64,000 bases of DNA, from positions 13,851,151-13,915,150 of the forward strand of contig NC_045143.1 in the NCBI RefSeq assembly GCF_008831285.2, read 5' to 3'. Under the pieces are notes generated by a model. The model saw only the letters and a program-made list of their open reading frames with translations. It was not told the DNA's origin and did not search any database. Positions within the stretch are counted from its first letter, which is position 1, and each line of letters opens with the position of its first letter. This DNA comes from Nymphaea colorata. Lineage: Eukaryota; Streptophyta; Magnoliopsida; Nymphaeales; Nymphaeaceae. The position numbers and the translations under genes are program-made. Shown here piece after piece: positions 1-12,446 of the stretch.

Positions 1-427
1 TCTGAACAAATGATTGTTGGCCTCCGAGACAACATCACAGGACGTGAGCACAGGTCATGGAGTCATCACAAGACTTCAGACGAGCAGCTTCACTAGGTTC
101 CTAAACACAACTGTTGTGACTGTCATATTATAGTATTGAAGATAAGGATCAATGCATGGCAGCTGCAATGGCCAAAACTGTTGCTGATTTAGTTGATCAG
201 AAAATTAGGAAAGGAGATCAAATATGTAACGGAGAATATCGTCAAGATATTGACAACGATTGTGATCCTAAAAATAAGGAAACAGATGAACCTTGCAAAC
301 AGTGTATCCCTTTAAAAATCAATAGAACCTCTCAAACAATTGATTGAAGTGAGAGTGAAACAGCTTGGTCATGGATGTAGACTCAAACCTGAGTCGAACC
401 ATGTTACATTGTTTTGTGTCTTCTCAA
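1..427 (+). repeat. Copia-like LTR fragment, copy 1 of a tandem pair
   Basis: This stretch is repeated almost base for base at 507-940, an offset of about 506 bases. Both copies share the run from TCTGAACAAATGATTGTTGG to GTTTTGTGTCTTCTC, with scattered substitutions. Copy 2 leads into a primer-site-like sequence, so both are probably LTR fragments of a Ty1/copia-type element. Copy 1 starts at the window edge and ends in unrelated sequence (428-506). The 63-codon open frame at 156-347 is not preserved in copy 2, so I do not call it a gene. Confidence 0.5.
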
Positions 428-506
428 GGAGAATGCAGTGTAACAATGCGGATGAAGACAATTCTGGATATTGCCATTGAAGAACACCATCATTCATCAT
501 CCTGAA

Positions 507-945
507 TCTGAACAAATGATTGTTGGCCTCCTAGAAGCAAACAACAACACAGGACGTGAGCATAGGTCATGGAGTCGTCACAAGGCTTCGGACGAGCAGC
601 TTCTCTAGGATCCTGAACACAAGTGTTGTGACTATCACATTCATAGTATTGAAGATAAGGATCAATGCACGGCAGCTTCAATGGCCAAAACTGTTGCTGA
701 TTTAGTTGATCATAAAATCAGGAAAGGAGATCAAATATGTTACCGAGAATATCGTCAAGATATTGACAGCAATTGTGATCGTAAACATAAGGAAACAGAT
801 GAACTTTCCAAACTGTATATTCCTTTAAACATCAATAAAACCTCTCACACAAATGATTGAAGTGTGAGAGAGAAACAGCTTGGTCATGGATGCAGACTCA
901 TACCTGAGTCGAACCACGTTACATTGTTTTGTGTCTTCTCTTTTA
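507..945 (+). repeat. Copia-like LTR fragment, copy 2 of a tandem pair
   Basis: Second copy of the repeat at 1-427. Its right end, with GTGTCTTCTCTTTTA immediately before TGGTATCAAAGCC, resembles the junction between a plant Ty1/copia LTR and its primer binding site. No matching 3' LTR or target duplication was found, so the exact LTR borders are uncertain. Confidence 0.5.
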
Positions 946-1102
946 TGGTATCAAAGCCACAGGCTCCAAGGCGTGAAGATTCTTCAATCATTCAGCAATG
1001 GCAGAAAATTCCAGCAACCATACACCAGAGTCTGCTACACCAGATGCATCACAAAATACAGGTCAGATCTTTCCTATGCTATTTGCCAGTAGAAAGAACT
1101 AG
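946..1102 (+). mobile_element. Copia-like primer site and truncated gag start
   Basis: TGGTATCAAAGCC (946-958) differs by one base from the initiator-Met primer site TGGTATCAGAGCC used by many plant copia elements. An ATG at 998 opens a 34-codon frame starting MAENSSNHTPES, ending in TAG at 1100-1102. A short polar start is typical of copia Gag, but no Gag domain can be recognised. The body of the element is missing. Confidence 0.4.
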
Positions 1103-3434
1103 AACAAGGGTTAATTTTTTTACTACGATTGGTGGGATCTAAGTGTTATATAGTCCCGTATTTTATGGCCTAGGAACAATATCAGAGGCCAATGCCCCCA
1201 ACCAAATGCACCACTTTATTCATAATATATATATTATCCTATTGCGCTTAATTACACTTTAATGCAATCTCTTAGCTATAGGGAGAGAGAAGCTGAAATT
1301 CTTCCTTGTTCAAACACTGATAGAAAAAACAACAAATCTTCTTAATTATTAGGATAATATAACGAGAACCTGGAAGCTTCTACAAACTGAAACAATTTTG
1401 CATTTCTGGTACTTACGTTAGGCAAAACTGTGTGGGAGGTTCCTTGTTTCTTAATATTATTAATAATAATATATTATTATCATTATTGTTATTAACATAG
1501 TTGAGTTTAATATAGGATCACAACTCACATTGGGCCACAGTACTAAGACCGTACCATGATGGTGTTAGCATGTTAGAGGGATCACGATGGGATGTCAATG
1601 ATCTGGATCGGAACCAAATATACCCTTTAATATCATATCTGGTTTATTGGATATTCATATATTTCAATGCAATTTTGGATTTGTATGTGTGAAAAAATCC
1701 ATACCACACCCTAATCCAACTTGTAAATTCATTACCGTATCTGATCTAAAATGCAACATTAAATTCATATTCGGATCCCAATTATCTGAATGTCAACCTT
1801 CATTATGATACGATAAGTACCAACTTTCAAGTATATGGATACTGGGTATAGGAAAATTTAGTTCGTCATATCAAAGCTTATTTTATGATTTGGTATCTAT
1901 TCTCAACCAAATCTGAATTCAAATCCAATCAAATGTTATTTTTTAAAAATAAATCCGGTCCAATTTTCCTAATTGGATGTCCAATATGAATCCAATCCAT
2001 TGGCATATCCACATAACAGGACAAGAAGGCTGAGAATGAACAAGTGGGAGCGTTGTGGCTTCATCTAGTTCTTCACAGAAGCACCTTTAGGCAACCTCTT
2101 TACCAACTGCTCTCCAGTTCTTGATCCATTTAACAATATTTATGCAAGTGGTTGAGTACCCCACCATAAAATACTTCTCTTCTATTTTTTCCCGGTTGAG
2201 CGGGGAGTTTGAAGCCTACTTTCCCGAAGAGAGCCATAGCATGTTAAGAATGTGATCAACTAATAGACCAAATCGGTTTTTCCTCAGTTTTATGGCCTCC
2301 AACTAATGCATGTACCTACCAGACTATAGATGTAACTCAAATATATATTCCACACTTAACCTTTTCAACATTTGGACGATATATGTATCTATATAATAGG
2401 GTTAATGTTCTTGCTATTTAAAACCAAGTAAATTTCTTTTTGCCATGCTTATTTCATGTATCTACTTGCCTTTGGATATAAACCACAAAGGTGGAAAAGG
2501 GTTTAGCTGTCTTTATGAGTGTACGCCTCTTGTGCATTTTGTATTCCATTTTTTTTATGTCCTCATAAGATTATGTATGAGCGAAAAATAGTGCAGTGAT
2601 TAGACTCCTGACATTAATCTTGAAGGCTTTAAGTTCAACTTGCCTTCTATTTACTGCAGGGTGCTTGTCAAGATGCATAAAATTGTCGGAATCAAGAGAT
2701 TTTGCATTGTACATGGAGCATGTGGTATTCATCTTAACATACTCTACTTTAATTAGTTGCCTTTCTGTGTGGGATCAAAATCGTATTTGGCTGCCGCGCG
2801 GGCCATGGAAAAAAAGAAAGAAAGAAAAATCCTTTAGTTATTTTAGAAGAGGCATGTTCATATATTTTCTCCACAAATTATAATGGGTCAAAAAGTTATG
2901 TATCGGCCAATATTCTTATTAATTGTTGACATAATATTAAGATACCATTAAAGCTTGAAATTCGTCATGAGAAAAAATAAACAAACAAAGAAAGAAAGAA
3001 ATCAATGATATTAATTAGAACATCAATCTCTAGGATCAAGGAGGGTGATGAGCTATAGAAGATCAGCTCGACTAGGAGGCAATGAGATCTACATACGACA
3101 CAAACTCTAATTCAAACAAAATTTTCTTATTGTTTCATGTGCAACTTCGATTGACCTTTAATCGTATTTGTTTGCCCCCCGAGACTCAGTCCTTGGCCAA
3201 AGATGTTCGGATATCTGGTGTGGGTACTATGTGGCATTTGCTTACACCCACATAAAAATGTCAATTTTCATATTGATACTTTCGGGTAATGTTTTTCATT
3301 TATATATTAATATTTTTCTAAACTTTAAAATTGTATGACTAGTATTCCCAATCAGAATTTTCTAGCTTTGGCTGCACATAGTGTTGAGCTCACATGGTGT
3401 GTTCAGCATGACAGAACATGCACCATGGGCTAGT
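1103..3434. other. AT-rich non-coding stretch, no gene seen
   Basis: No supportable coding region. It holds an AT/ATT simple repeat near 1448-1498. Near 2590-2650 a short run resembles a degenerate tRNA-derived promoter (A-box-like TAGTGCAGTGATTAGA followed by B-box-like AAGTTCAACTT); this could be an old SINE. The 95-codon open frame at 2596-2883 covers that run and is not like any protein I know. Confidence 0.4.
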
Positions 3435-3820
3435 GGGTTAGACCATAGTCACAAATAATGTCTCGAAGTTTTAAACAGCAAGGTCTTTTTCGAGTATAAT
3501 TCGGTGAGCTTGAAAAAAATAAGAAAAAAATATGGTAAATTTTTTAAAATTTAAAAAACTCAAAATAAGGGAAAATAAAATAAGTGAGAAACTAATAACA
3601 CAACCATCACAAGATAAAGTAGATTTTGAACAAAAAAAAATGAAACAAAATTGTTTGGTATTAAAAAAAACTGAAAAAATGAAAAACGTGAAAAAAAAAA
3701 GCCAAAACCTGTTTTTTTTTAACATTTTTCAAAAAAATGTGTTTTTTTAAGTTTTAAATGGCCAGTTAATTTATCACATTTTTTAAAAAGAACTCATTCT
3801 CTGGGACTATGGGTTAGACC
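3435..3820 (+). mobile_element. Small non-autonomous TIR element, copy I
   Basis: The left end GGTTAGACCATAGTCAC and right end GGGACTATGGGTTAGACC are imperfect inverted repeats. The interior is strikingly A-rich on the plus strand. It matches, in reverse orientation, the element at 59536-60165, and in direct orientation the copy at 58800-59125; shared landmarks include TTTTAAACAGCAAGG/TTTTAAACAGTGAGG and AACTAATAACACAA. No protein is encoded; open frames here are Lys/Asn or Phe low-complexity artefacts. The TIR style fits a Mutator-like family but the superfamily is unproven. Confidence 0.6.
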
Positions 3821-6256
3821 TTCGCTGAAACAGTGTCTCTCTAAGTTGCATGGGCGTCACATGGAATCTGGCCAAGTTGACGAACAAAGTCCATGTTGTC
3901 CACGTGAAAGGCTAGGCATGCTGCAAGCTTGACACCTTAACGGGGTCATGGTGGACCGAAGAGTGATGGATTGTTGCCCGAAGATGGAGACGAATCACAG
4001 GGTCTTCTGACCTCACCGGCTCCTCGTGTCCCCTAAAGCCCAGCAACGTGTGCCTTGGAATTGAAAGATCTTGCCCTCTGTCTGGCTTCGCACCATCTTC
4101 ATACTGTAGAAATTAATGGGTCGGAGCGATTAAACTCGGTGGAAGTTGAGAAGAAATTTTATGGATCTATTAAAGATTAGCCGTCGATCCTCCAGCACCT
4201 TTGGTCGGAACAGTCCGTTTTCTAGACCTACGGCTTGGGATTGCAGTTAAAGTAAAATTAAATAACCGTAAAAAATGATTTTTGCGTATGCACCACCTAG
4301 GTACTTTGATGCAGTTTTTTTCTTCTTCTTCTTCATGGCTAAAACTAGATGCAGAATTAAAGTTTCGGATTTCAATGTTGATCCGTACCAACAGTTTGAC
4401 ATATTGTTCTCCATGTTGTTGGCTGTAGAGACAGAATATTGAAATGACAGACGATCATACGTCACGCAGATTAGACTATGGGAGTTTGAAGTTGTTTGGT
4501 TTTCTCTTTGTTCTTTGTCAGCTAGACTGGCTGTTAATTCAGCAATGATTTAAAAAAATTAAGTATGGAAATCAGTTAACTAATTAAAGAAATGCAGATC
4601 TACTGGCCGGGTATTTCTTTGCCCTTTTGACTGAAATATTCCTTGCTTCAATATGTGCCCAGCATCTCCAGATTCTCTCTTTATCTGTGCCTAACATACC
4701 AGCTTCATATGTGAATGGCATGGCTTACATGGTGCTAGCAAGCAATAATATTTATTATATAACCGTGCTTTTCCAGTGAAAAGGTTACTTCTTTTTTATA
4801 ACTTGGAGCATGTTTGTGTTGGGGAATTATTTTCTTTCTTTAGGGATGAAGGTCCACCCTGCCATTCTACGACAGTCAAACACTGGTGAAATTGTCCCAG
4901 ACATTTTCACCAACCATACCCAGTTTTATCTCTAAACTAAAGTAAAAAGATTTGGACTCGAGTGCATATGTCGGGCTTCTAGATATGCCCTTTATTTGGG
5001 TAATCCAGCTGTTGGTTCTCAAGAGATTAAGTATAAGTGAAGCATATATGTAGTCAAAACCGTCAAAAGGTGTTCCCTAATGGGAACACCTGGTTCTATA
5101 AATATGTTAATTTTCAGAACACATTCATAAAATGGTTCTGCCAAAAGCTTTCACAAAACTAGGAGAACTGTGTCTGTGATAAGTTGGTGATAGGCACCGT
5201 CGACGCTTAAAAATTTGCGCACCTGGTGGTGTAATAACCAGAATATCTTTGATCTTTTTTAATAGGACAAAAAAATATAGTAAAAAAGTTAAATCTAAAA
5301 AATATTTTTTTGAAAAATCTTCAAAATACCCCAACTTCCCCTTCCCCCTTTTTTCGTGCCTATCTGTTATGTACACCACTATGGTGTACGCAACTCACTT
5401 TAAGCCCTTAACATGGGTTCAACAGCCCAACACATCATGTGAGTTTGACGGCCTTAACATGCACCAAGGGTGTAGATAGGCGGAGCCTCCGTAGTGCAAC
5501 TGAAACTTTGAATTTACATGTTGGATTTCAGTGGAACTGTGTCTAGTTATAGAGGCAGCTCCACGAGACCCAATTTGTTCTTCCAATGCTAACTGAAAAT
5601 TTGTTAATTATATATTTAATACCTCATAAAAAATTTCTGGCTCTACCCCTGACATGCACCATGTTATCCTCCTTTGAAAAAAATTAAAAAAAAAAAGATA
5701 AATGACTTTTCATTTTACCAGACTTTTCATTTTATCAGACCTTTTTTTAATATTTTTAAGGCATTTTTGTCATTTTGATCACCAAAACATGCCGTGGGTC
5801 GAACATACAAGTAGCTTGGTCACTAATCAAGTCTCAACCTTGTTGCATGTCTTTCAGTAGCATAATAAAATAATAAAAATTGTTTTCTTTTAGGTATTGA
5901 TGATGAGTCGAGGCATTACAGTTCTATGGTCCTTGGAGTCTATCATTTGTCCAATGAAACAAGAAAAGAAAATCATTTGACTGATAACTTTTTTGGAGTT
6001 TTCTCACATAAGAAATTAAAACCACGCCAACCAGTCATACCTAGTTGCACCCTCGACCCCATGTATAGTAACTTTACGACACATTACAAATACTTTGTAT
6101 TACAATTTACAACTCATTACGAAGTCCTCTGTTCACTCAACTGTAGGATGCATAAATCACTACGGTCTGACAAATATCAAGTTTGTTGCTCAAAACTGTT
6201 GACAACAAATATGTTGTAACTCCCCTGTCAAGTTGGAGCGTAGGGACCAGTCATGC
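3821..6256. other. Non-coding stretch with small palindromes
   Basis: No recognisable gene. The region includes the perfect hairpin at 5068-5091 and the short palindrome GTACACCACTATGGTGTAC near 5370. Open frames of 70-97 codons (for example 5926-6219) have no recognisable domain and no conservation evidence. Confidence 0.35.
5068..5091. repeat. Perfect 10-bp hairpin
   Basis: AGGTGTTCCC (5068-5077), loop TAAT, then the exact reverse complement GGGAACACCT (5082-5091). It may mark the end of a small mobile element, since related ATTCATAAAATGGTTCT/GGTTCTATAAATATG motifs follow, but no second end was found. Confidence 0.5.
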
Positions 6257-6989
6257 TTAGGTTGGATTTGGGGAACAAAAATTGATCTTTTGCAAGAGAT
6301 TTAGTAAACATACTGCTACTTGGTGTTGAGATGGGATAAACTTAGTTACAAAAACACCACTTTTAACCAAATCGCGAACTAAATAATCTAAATCCATGTG
6401 TTTTGTCTGTCTGTGCACCACTAGATTAGCAGACATCTGAAGTGTTGATGGCAAAACATCAACCAATACTATATATTACACAAAGAATCCATAATGGATA
6501 GACAGAATTAATTAGACCAAGAATTAGAAAAACAAAAACAGAATCACATAAAGATCCTAATCCCAAAGAGATCAAGGTAAGCTTGTGCCAAGGAAAGGGA
6601 TGTTGTAGAACAAAAACACAAAAATGTTTGAGAGAAAAATGTAACATAAAAGAGCAGACCAGAATGGGGGAATTTAAGAACTGATGTGGTGTGATAAAAG
6701 CTGCAAAGTGTGGACAAACCAAAGTTCCAAGAACAAATCATGGTGGGGATCAAAGCCTCTGACAGACATGTCTTAAGATAATGAAAGGCGAATGGAGAGA
6801 TCCTGTCAATGGAAGAACACCAAACAAATCATTCAATTCAACAAAAAGAAAAAATTGTCTTGAACAACTAAAATGATTCAGTGGATTTTTCACCTCCAAG
6901 CGGTGCCATGCTGCCACATTTTAGGTGTAACCAAATTGGAAGAGATGAAATCGTGAAGGCAAAAAGTTTCACGAGAGATAAGAGGGAAA

Positions 6990-7363
6990 TGGAAAAAAGT
7001 ACCACGAACAAAGTGGTTCCACTTAAGCCATGGTTCTAAGAGAGAGAGAGAGAGAGAGGTAGGTGAGTGGTAGGAGGAGGGAAGATGATCATACACATGG
7101 AAATATCAAAAACAAGAACGACTACAAGAAGACTTTCTTCAATGGATTTAGTTTTTATCCAGCAAAAACCCTTGGTCATAACCAAAAAAAGAGATAGGCC
7201 GAGGGTCATGTAGGTCATATGCATAATAAAACCAAAGCCATAGAAAAAAGTCCCCTCTCAATCATCTCATTTTCTTGTTTCTGTTATCCCTACCAGCCAC
7301 CCTGTCTAACAGAAACCATGGCTTAAGTGGAACCCCTATCTTCACAGTACTCTTTCCTATTTT
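6990..7363. repeat. Inverted-repeat element, 21-bp perfect core
   Basis: GGTTCCACTTAAGCCATGGTT at 7015-7035 is exactly reversed at 7314-7334, and the similarity extends imperfectly to about 45 bp per arm. The 280-bp centre contains an (AG)n run at about 7039-7058 and no coding capacity. This is a MITE-like or fold-back structure. Confidence 0.55.
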
Positions 7364-7381
7364 CTTTTAAGAACAATAATG

Positions 7382-7531
7382 CATCTGACCTCTTTGGAAG
7401 GTACAAAAATGATTATATCTAACGGCTAGACACCACATTTATCATGAGAACATCACATTCATCACTCATGACCAATCTACTGTCTAGCTATGAGATCTGA
7501 TCATTTTTATAGGTTTCAAAGAGGTCAGATG
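7382..7531. mobile_element. 150-bp MITE-like fold-back, 48-bp arms
   Basis: The left arm 7382-7429 (from CATCTGACCTCTTTGG) and right arm 7484-7531 are near-perfect reverse complements with about 54 bases between them. The size and long terminal inverted repeats fit a miniature inverted-repeat element. A target duplication could not be assigned. Confidence 0.6.
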
Positions 7532-8900
7532 TCTTCTTATTCTAAGGCAAACATGAAAATAAGGAACAAAAAAAAAAAAACAGATGTAGGTTTGAACAAT
7601 AATGTGGTGGACAAACAACCAACTTTTATATCATTTAATAGATTCTTTACAGAATCAACTCACAACATGCACAACCGAAAAATAGTTGGTTCTCTTAGTC
7701 TTCCAGGAGACTAGATTATTGCCTAGAAATACATAGTAACTTGTAACTAATCATCTAGTATACTTACATGCAGCCCAATCTACATCACAATGTGCTCTTA
7801 ACTAAGTATGAACTTGCAGAGCAAAACAGCCCCTGTCTTGGACTGGCTATTGAGATATTTGAGTACTTTTAGTGCAACAGTATAATGAATTGTATTAGGT
7901 TGCTGCATATGCCTACTAAGTTCATGAGCTGAAAAGACAATAACTAGTATTGCAATTGATAGGTAGTTCAGATGACCTACTACCTGCGATACTTGAAAGG
8001 ATCATTCAATAATTCTCCATCAGATGATGACAACATTATATGCTACTTCGAGGTATTTCTGAAGCTTTTACTCCAAGTAGACTACATTCATCAAGTATGT
8101 CACAAGCATACTTTCATTGAGCTAGTAAATACCTTGCTTTGATCTAGAAAGCTCAAGTCCCAAAAAAATTAAGTGAAATTGAGTACTCAAGTAACTTCTA
8201 AACTTCTCATCTTATTGTAAATTGTTTTCTACAACTATCAAATCATTAACATATACCAGTACAATAACAAAATTTCCATGAACAAAACCATAACCAATGA
8301 CTATAAATATAAAACTTAGGAAACTAGTCTCTGAGGGCTTGTTTTAGGCCATAAAGTAATTTATTCATTTGTATACTCGTGTTTCTCCAACTGGTCTATA
8401 ACCCCTTGGTGAAGACACACACAGATACATCTATATTGCCATTTCAGAACGTGTTTTGTACATGTCCATTTGATGAGGAACACAATATTTTACTGCAACC
8501 ATAGATAAAAGACATATCATTACAAATTTGGCTACTATTGCTATGTTTCATGATAATCTAAGCCCTCTACCTGAAAAAAATCCTTTGGTGACTAATCTCC
8601 CCATGAATATCTCAATATCACCATTGGATTTATATTTAATCCGATAAACCCATTTGCATCAAATGAGTTTAACATTCACTAGGCGTTCATCTAACTTCCA
8701 ACTGTTATTGGCTTCAATGGCATCCATTTTTGTCTTCACTGCCCTTTGCCGATTCTCATCAGTCTTTGCTTGCTCATAATTTGTTGGTTCAACATATTGT
8801 GAAACATTCAACAAATAAACTTTGTGAGCTGCTGAAAAACGTGAAAACTCTAATACCTTTGATAAAGGATGTTTGGTAGAATCTTTGCATGCATTTCTGC

Positions 8901-9652
8901 AATATAAATATCATAACCAGGCTAAAGGCTTCGGCTTGTGCGTAGAACGCCTAAGAGAAGGTTAATTGCTATTTACAGACATTTGTATGTTAATATTAGA
9001 TTCTACATTGTGTTGTATAGCTGCTGCAATTTGCATATCAATATTATGGCGTTAGTGATCAGATCAATTTTATTAAGCCTAGCTTTCCAACCACTCCACA
9101 TTAAGCCTAGATTTCCAACCACCCTACCTCTCTTTCTTTTTTGGTATTCAATCAGATGAATTTTATTGGGGATTTTAGATAGCTTTAGTGTTCTCTTCTA
9201 TCTCTATTTGTGGAAAATTTCTTTTTCCTATGGGTTTCTTTTGTGGGAATCAGGCTTCTCGATGTTTTTTGTTTTCCTCATTACTTTGTATTTCTAGTTT
9301 TCAATGTTTTAAGGTTTGTGTGCAATTGAAGAGCAAGAAATGGCTAGAGTGAGCAAGTACCAATGAAGAGAGTTCAGATTGCATCACTTTCATTATGATG
9401 TGAAGTTCAATGAAAAAAACACAGGAAATGCATTGCCACTATATCAGTCGTCCATGGTAAACATCTTCATGCACGAGTTACTGGCTTGTCCAGGAGTCTC
9501 ACTAAAACTGCCACAAGCTTTTTCTCCTTCTCTCTTTGTAGGTGAACTCTCTGATTGATCTTATGCCTCACCCTTTTACACAACTCTTTCTTCTTCTTTT
9601 ACCTTTTTATTATGCCCCTTAATTGCTTCGTGATGTTAGACATGATAAGTTT
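8901..9652. other. AT-rich non-coding stretch
   Basis: Nothing recognisable. The open frame at 8938-9159 resembles no known protein. This stretch separates the copia remnant from the tandem duplication that follows. Confidence 0.35.
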
Positions 9653-10106
9653 ATTTTGCATTTCAGTCATTAGTGATGGATGACCCATTCCAATTTAGCA
9701 ATTTAATTTATTGCAGAAAGTAAAAATGAGGAAAATTACTAAGTAAAACTAGGAAGCATGTGTTCATGCCTTCTTCTATTGTTTTGTGTTACTAATTGAT
9801 CATAATGGCCAGGTACCTTGATTTTTGTGCAATATTAATCATGCACCCATGGACAAGAAGTTTTTTGGCAACGTATACGTTCATTTTGCATTTCAATCAT
9901 TAGTGATGGATGCCCTTTCAAACTTAGCAATTTAAGTTATTGCAAAAAGCAAAAATGAGGCAAATTACTAAGTAAAACTAAGAAACATTTGTTCTTGCCT
10001 TCTTCTATTGTTTTTGTGTTATTAATTGATCATAACGGTCAGCTACCTTGATTTTTCGTGCAATATCATGCAGCCATGGACAAGAAGTTGTTGGCAACAT
10101 ACAACA
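9653..10106. repeat. Two-copy tandem duplication, unit about 240 bp
   Basis: ATTTTGCATTTCAGTCATTA at 9653 recurs with one change at 9893. Later landmarks in each copy (AAAATGAGG, ACTAAGTAAAACTA, TTGATCATAA, CCATGGACAAGAAG) keep the same order. The copies have drifted by scattered substitutions and small indels. No function is evident. Confidence 0.75.
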
Positions 10107-10480
10107 TGAGCTTCTTGAACTGCCATATCTTATTTTGCAAGCATGTTTTTTATCCATTTTCTTTTGCATTGAAACTATCATTGATGACCATTTTCATGTC
10201 CAACTACTGTCTGTGGCATGGGCTTCCAAAAGATTGGAGGCTGATTATATTGTAGAGGGTCAAAATCAGGTTTTACATCTGTTTGACACTTCATCATATT
10301 CTCTCTTTCTCTATGTTGTTGGTGAAAATTTTTCATAAAAGCTATATATGCAGGTCTTACTAAGACGTTTTATTTCATACATGTGCATTAATTATATTAC
10401 ATAATAGTTCTACAAACAACAGGAGCGATCTGCTTGAAATTTTAAATGGATTCATATTAAGGATTTCTATGTTTGTCTAT
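10107..10480. other. Non-coding stretch before the long LTR
   Basis: No recognisable gene; the open frame at 10048-10338 crosses the tandem-duplication border and has no family resemblance. Confidence 0.3.
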
Positions 10481-12007
10481 TGTGGACACACAAAATTTTC
10501 ATAAATCCAAATGATTGGTTTACCCTTCACCCATATATTTCAAATTTCAATAACGAGGATGATTAGTGAACCAAGCAAGCACTTTTTACACAATCATTGA
10601 GCACTTAAACCCAAACCACCTAGGTCACTCGAGCTAAAATTGACCATTTTACCGGTATAACTTGTCACCCTAGCCTGAAAAGTAGGGATTTTCACCCAAC
10701 TTTCAAGAATTGCCCAACATTTGAACAATTAGACAATTTCTCAAATGCACATAACATTAGAAGTCCTTAGAGTCAGCTCATTAGATTTATCCCAACCTGA
10801 AATTAGCTCCCCTACAGCTCAAATCAGCTCACCGGAATTTGAAATTATGAACTTAAACTCATCCAAGTCTGAAACAACTCTACCTTAATGAAGAGAAAGT
10901 TTTATTTCACTTTGAGTCACTGAATGCAAGTTTTAGTCTTATACTAATTTGCAAATTTCCGCTGAGCCTTTTTCTCTTTTGTTTGTAGGGGTTTGAGTTG
11001 AATTTGAGCAAAATAGGTGAGCTGAAACCAAGTCAAGATCATGTTTATCATATACAAATGAAGCTTCCGTTAGTTTGCTTTGAGTTCAATTCAGTTTTGA
11101 GCTATTTTGCTTTCCTATTTTCAAGAGTTTGATGAATTTGAGCTCAACTCGATAGAGTGAGCTGAAAGCAAGCTAAGATCATGTTTATCGTGGATAATTC
11201 AAGTTTTTCTTAGTTCAGTTTGAGTTCATTCATCCTGGTTTGAGTTCAATTCAGTTTTGAACATTTTTTCTCTCATTTTTTCAAGGGTTTGAACTAACTC
11301 AACTTTTTTCAATTTTTCAGCATATACTTATGGTAAGTGTTTTATCTAATTACTCTCAGCTCAACCAGTGAAATTCCAATAAAATTTAGATTTTTATGCC
11401 CCTCCTTGATTTCCCTTTATAAATATGATGTTTACGTCTTGGTAAAAATGTAGTTTTGATTTTTAGAGCAATCTCAAAGGAATTTTTCAGCAAGATCTTA
11501 ACCAAAGCTAATTTAGGAGTTGGCCCACAGGATGGTTTAGCCAGATCGAAGAAACTCATATAGAACTTTAAAAATACACATGGGGGTAAAATAGATTTTT
11601 TTTTTGTCATACTCTTCTATATAAACATATGGTATATGCCACACATACCTTGGTTTGTGATTTTATTTGATTTCTTGAACCTTAGTTCAAACTAGTCTCC
11701 TCAACTGAACCTATTTCAGCCCAAACTCACATACAAGAGTATTTTGGTCATTTGTCACCATGCACGTATTTCCATAAAACCTAACTTAAAACCCACATGA
11801 ACCTAGTGGGTTCAAGCATAAGCTCAACCCACTTCAATTTCTCACTAACTCAGGATTTTCGAAAAACAAAAATCAGGGTGAGCCCAGTAAACCTATGCCC
11901 AACATAGGTCTAAACCCAGTTTTTAAAACTAAACCTAGCCCATGTCCAGTCCATGTCATGCAGCCTGATCCTACTTAGCCCAAGTAGAGTTAGGCCTGAT
12001 CCACATT
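10481..12007 (+). mobile_element. Long Tat/Ogre-type LTR (copy A), left part
   Basis: It begins TGTGGACACACAAAATTTTC, close to the start of the Tat LTRs in this window (TGTTAACACCCCAAAATTTT read on the minus strand). The region from about 10826 matches 37866 onward in order, including GCTCAAATCAGCTCAC, the repeated GAGTTCAATTCAGTTTTGA blocks and the CATACCTTGGTTT block. It contains internal repeats of roughly 140-200 bp (starts near 11020 and 11159). The LTR is cut at 12007 by a minus-strand element and appears to resume at 34832. Assignment as an LTR rests on its homologue at 37780-41557, which is followed by a primer site. Confidence 0.5.
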
Positions 12008-12405
12008 TGAGGAGATGGATTAGTCCCATGCAAATCTGAAAACTTATGAATGAGAACAACAATCCATAAAAAGTATTTTAAGATGCCGATTGAATAGGTT
12101 TAGATTTTTTTTTTTTATTGTTACTCAAAGTCTTGCAACTTTATGACTCAAATTGGCATTTCAAATGTGTAAACTTTGACATTATTAAGCTAATTTCGAT
12201 AAAGCATGGTCTGATTTAAAAAACTTGCATACACTTTTCGTATGGATAACTGAAAATAAAAGAAAATTTAAGATGAAATGAAATGATTTCATAGCTTTGT
12301 GCTACAAAAATCAACAAAATTATCCCCTTTCTTAAAAATCAGTTTGGAAACGTGTTCCAACCTGACTTTAAAAGAGGAAAATGATTTTTAATAAGAGATT
12401 GTACG

Positions 12406-12446
<41 letters not shown>

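Larger units (their letters stand above)
6480..7650. mobile_element. Probable insertion inside the copia RNase H remnant
   Basis: The copia-like reading stops near 7650 and resumes near 6466, so the intervening sequence is extra relative to the family. It carries two inverted-repeat structures: one centred on 7015-7035/7314-7334 and one at 7382-7531. No transposase is visible, and exact borders and target duplications could not be fixed. Confidence 0.45.
6257..8900 (-). pseudogene. Ty1/copia pol remnant (RT and RNase H), interrupted
   Basis: Read on the minus strand from about 8900 down, the translation follows a copia reverse transcriptase. It shows the block MDAIEANNSW, then CKWVYRIKYKSNGDIE, a degraded catalytic box YVND near 8225-8282 (family YVDD), and the LVSW region. 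RNase H follows near 7680-7800 (DWAACKYTR, YYVFLGNNLVSWK) and resumes at 6466-6257 with HRQTKHMDLDYLVRDLVKSG, where the family has TKHIEID..FVRD. Many stops and frame changes make it a dead copy. About 1.2 kb (roughly 6480-7650) splits RNase H and looks like a later insertion. Integrase and Gag were not found upstream. Confidence 0.75.

Noticed and set aside
2590-2650. A/B-box-like run as a tRNA gene
   Set aside because: It cannot be folded into a cloverleaf by eye and has no proper acceptor stem; at best it is an old SINE head.
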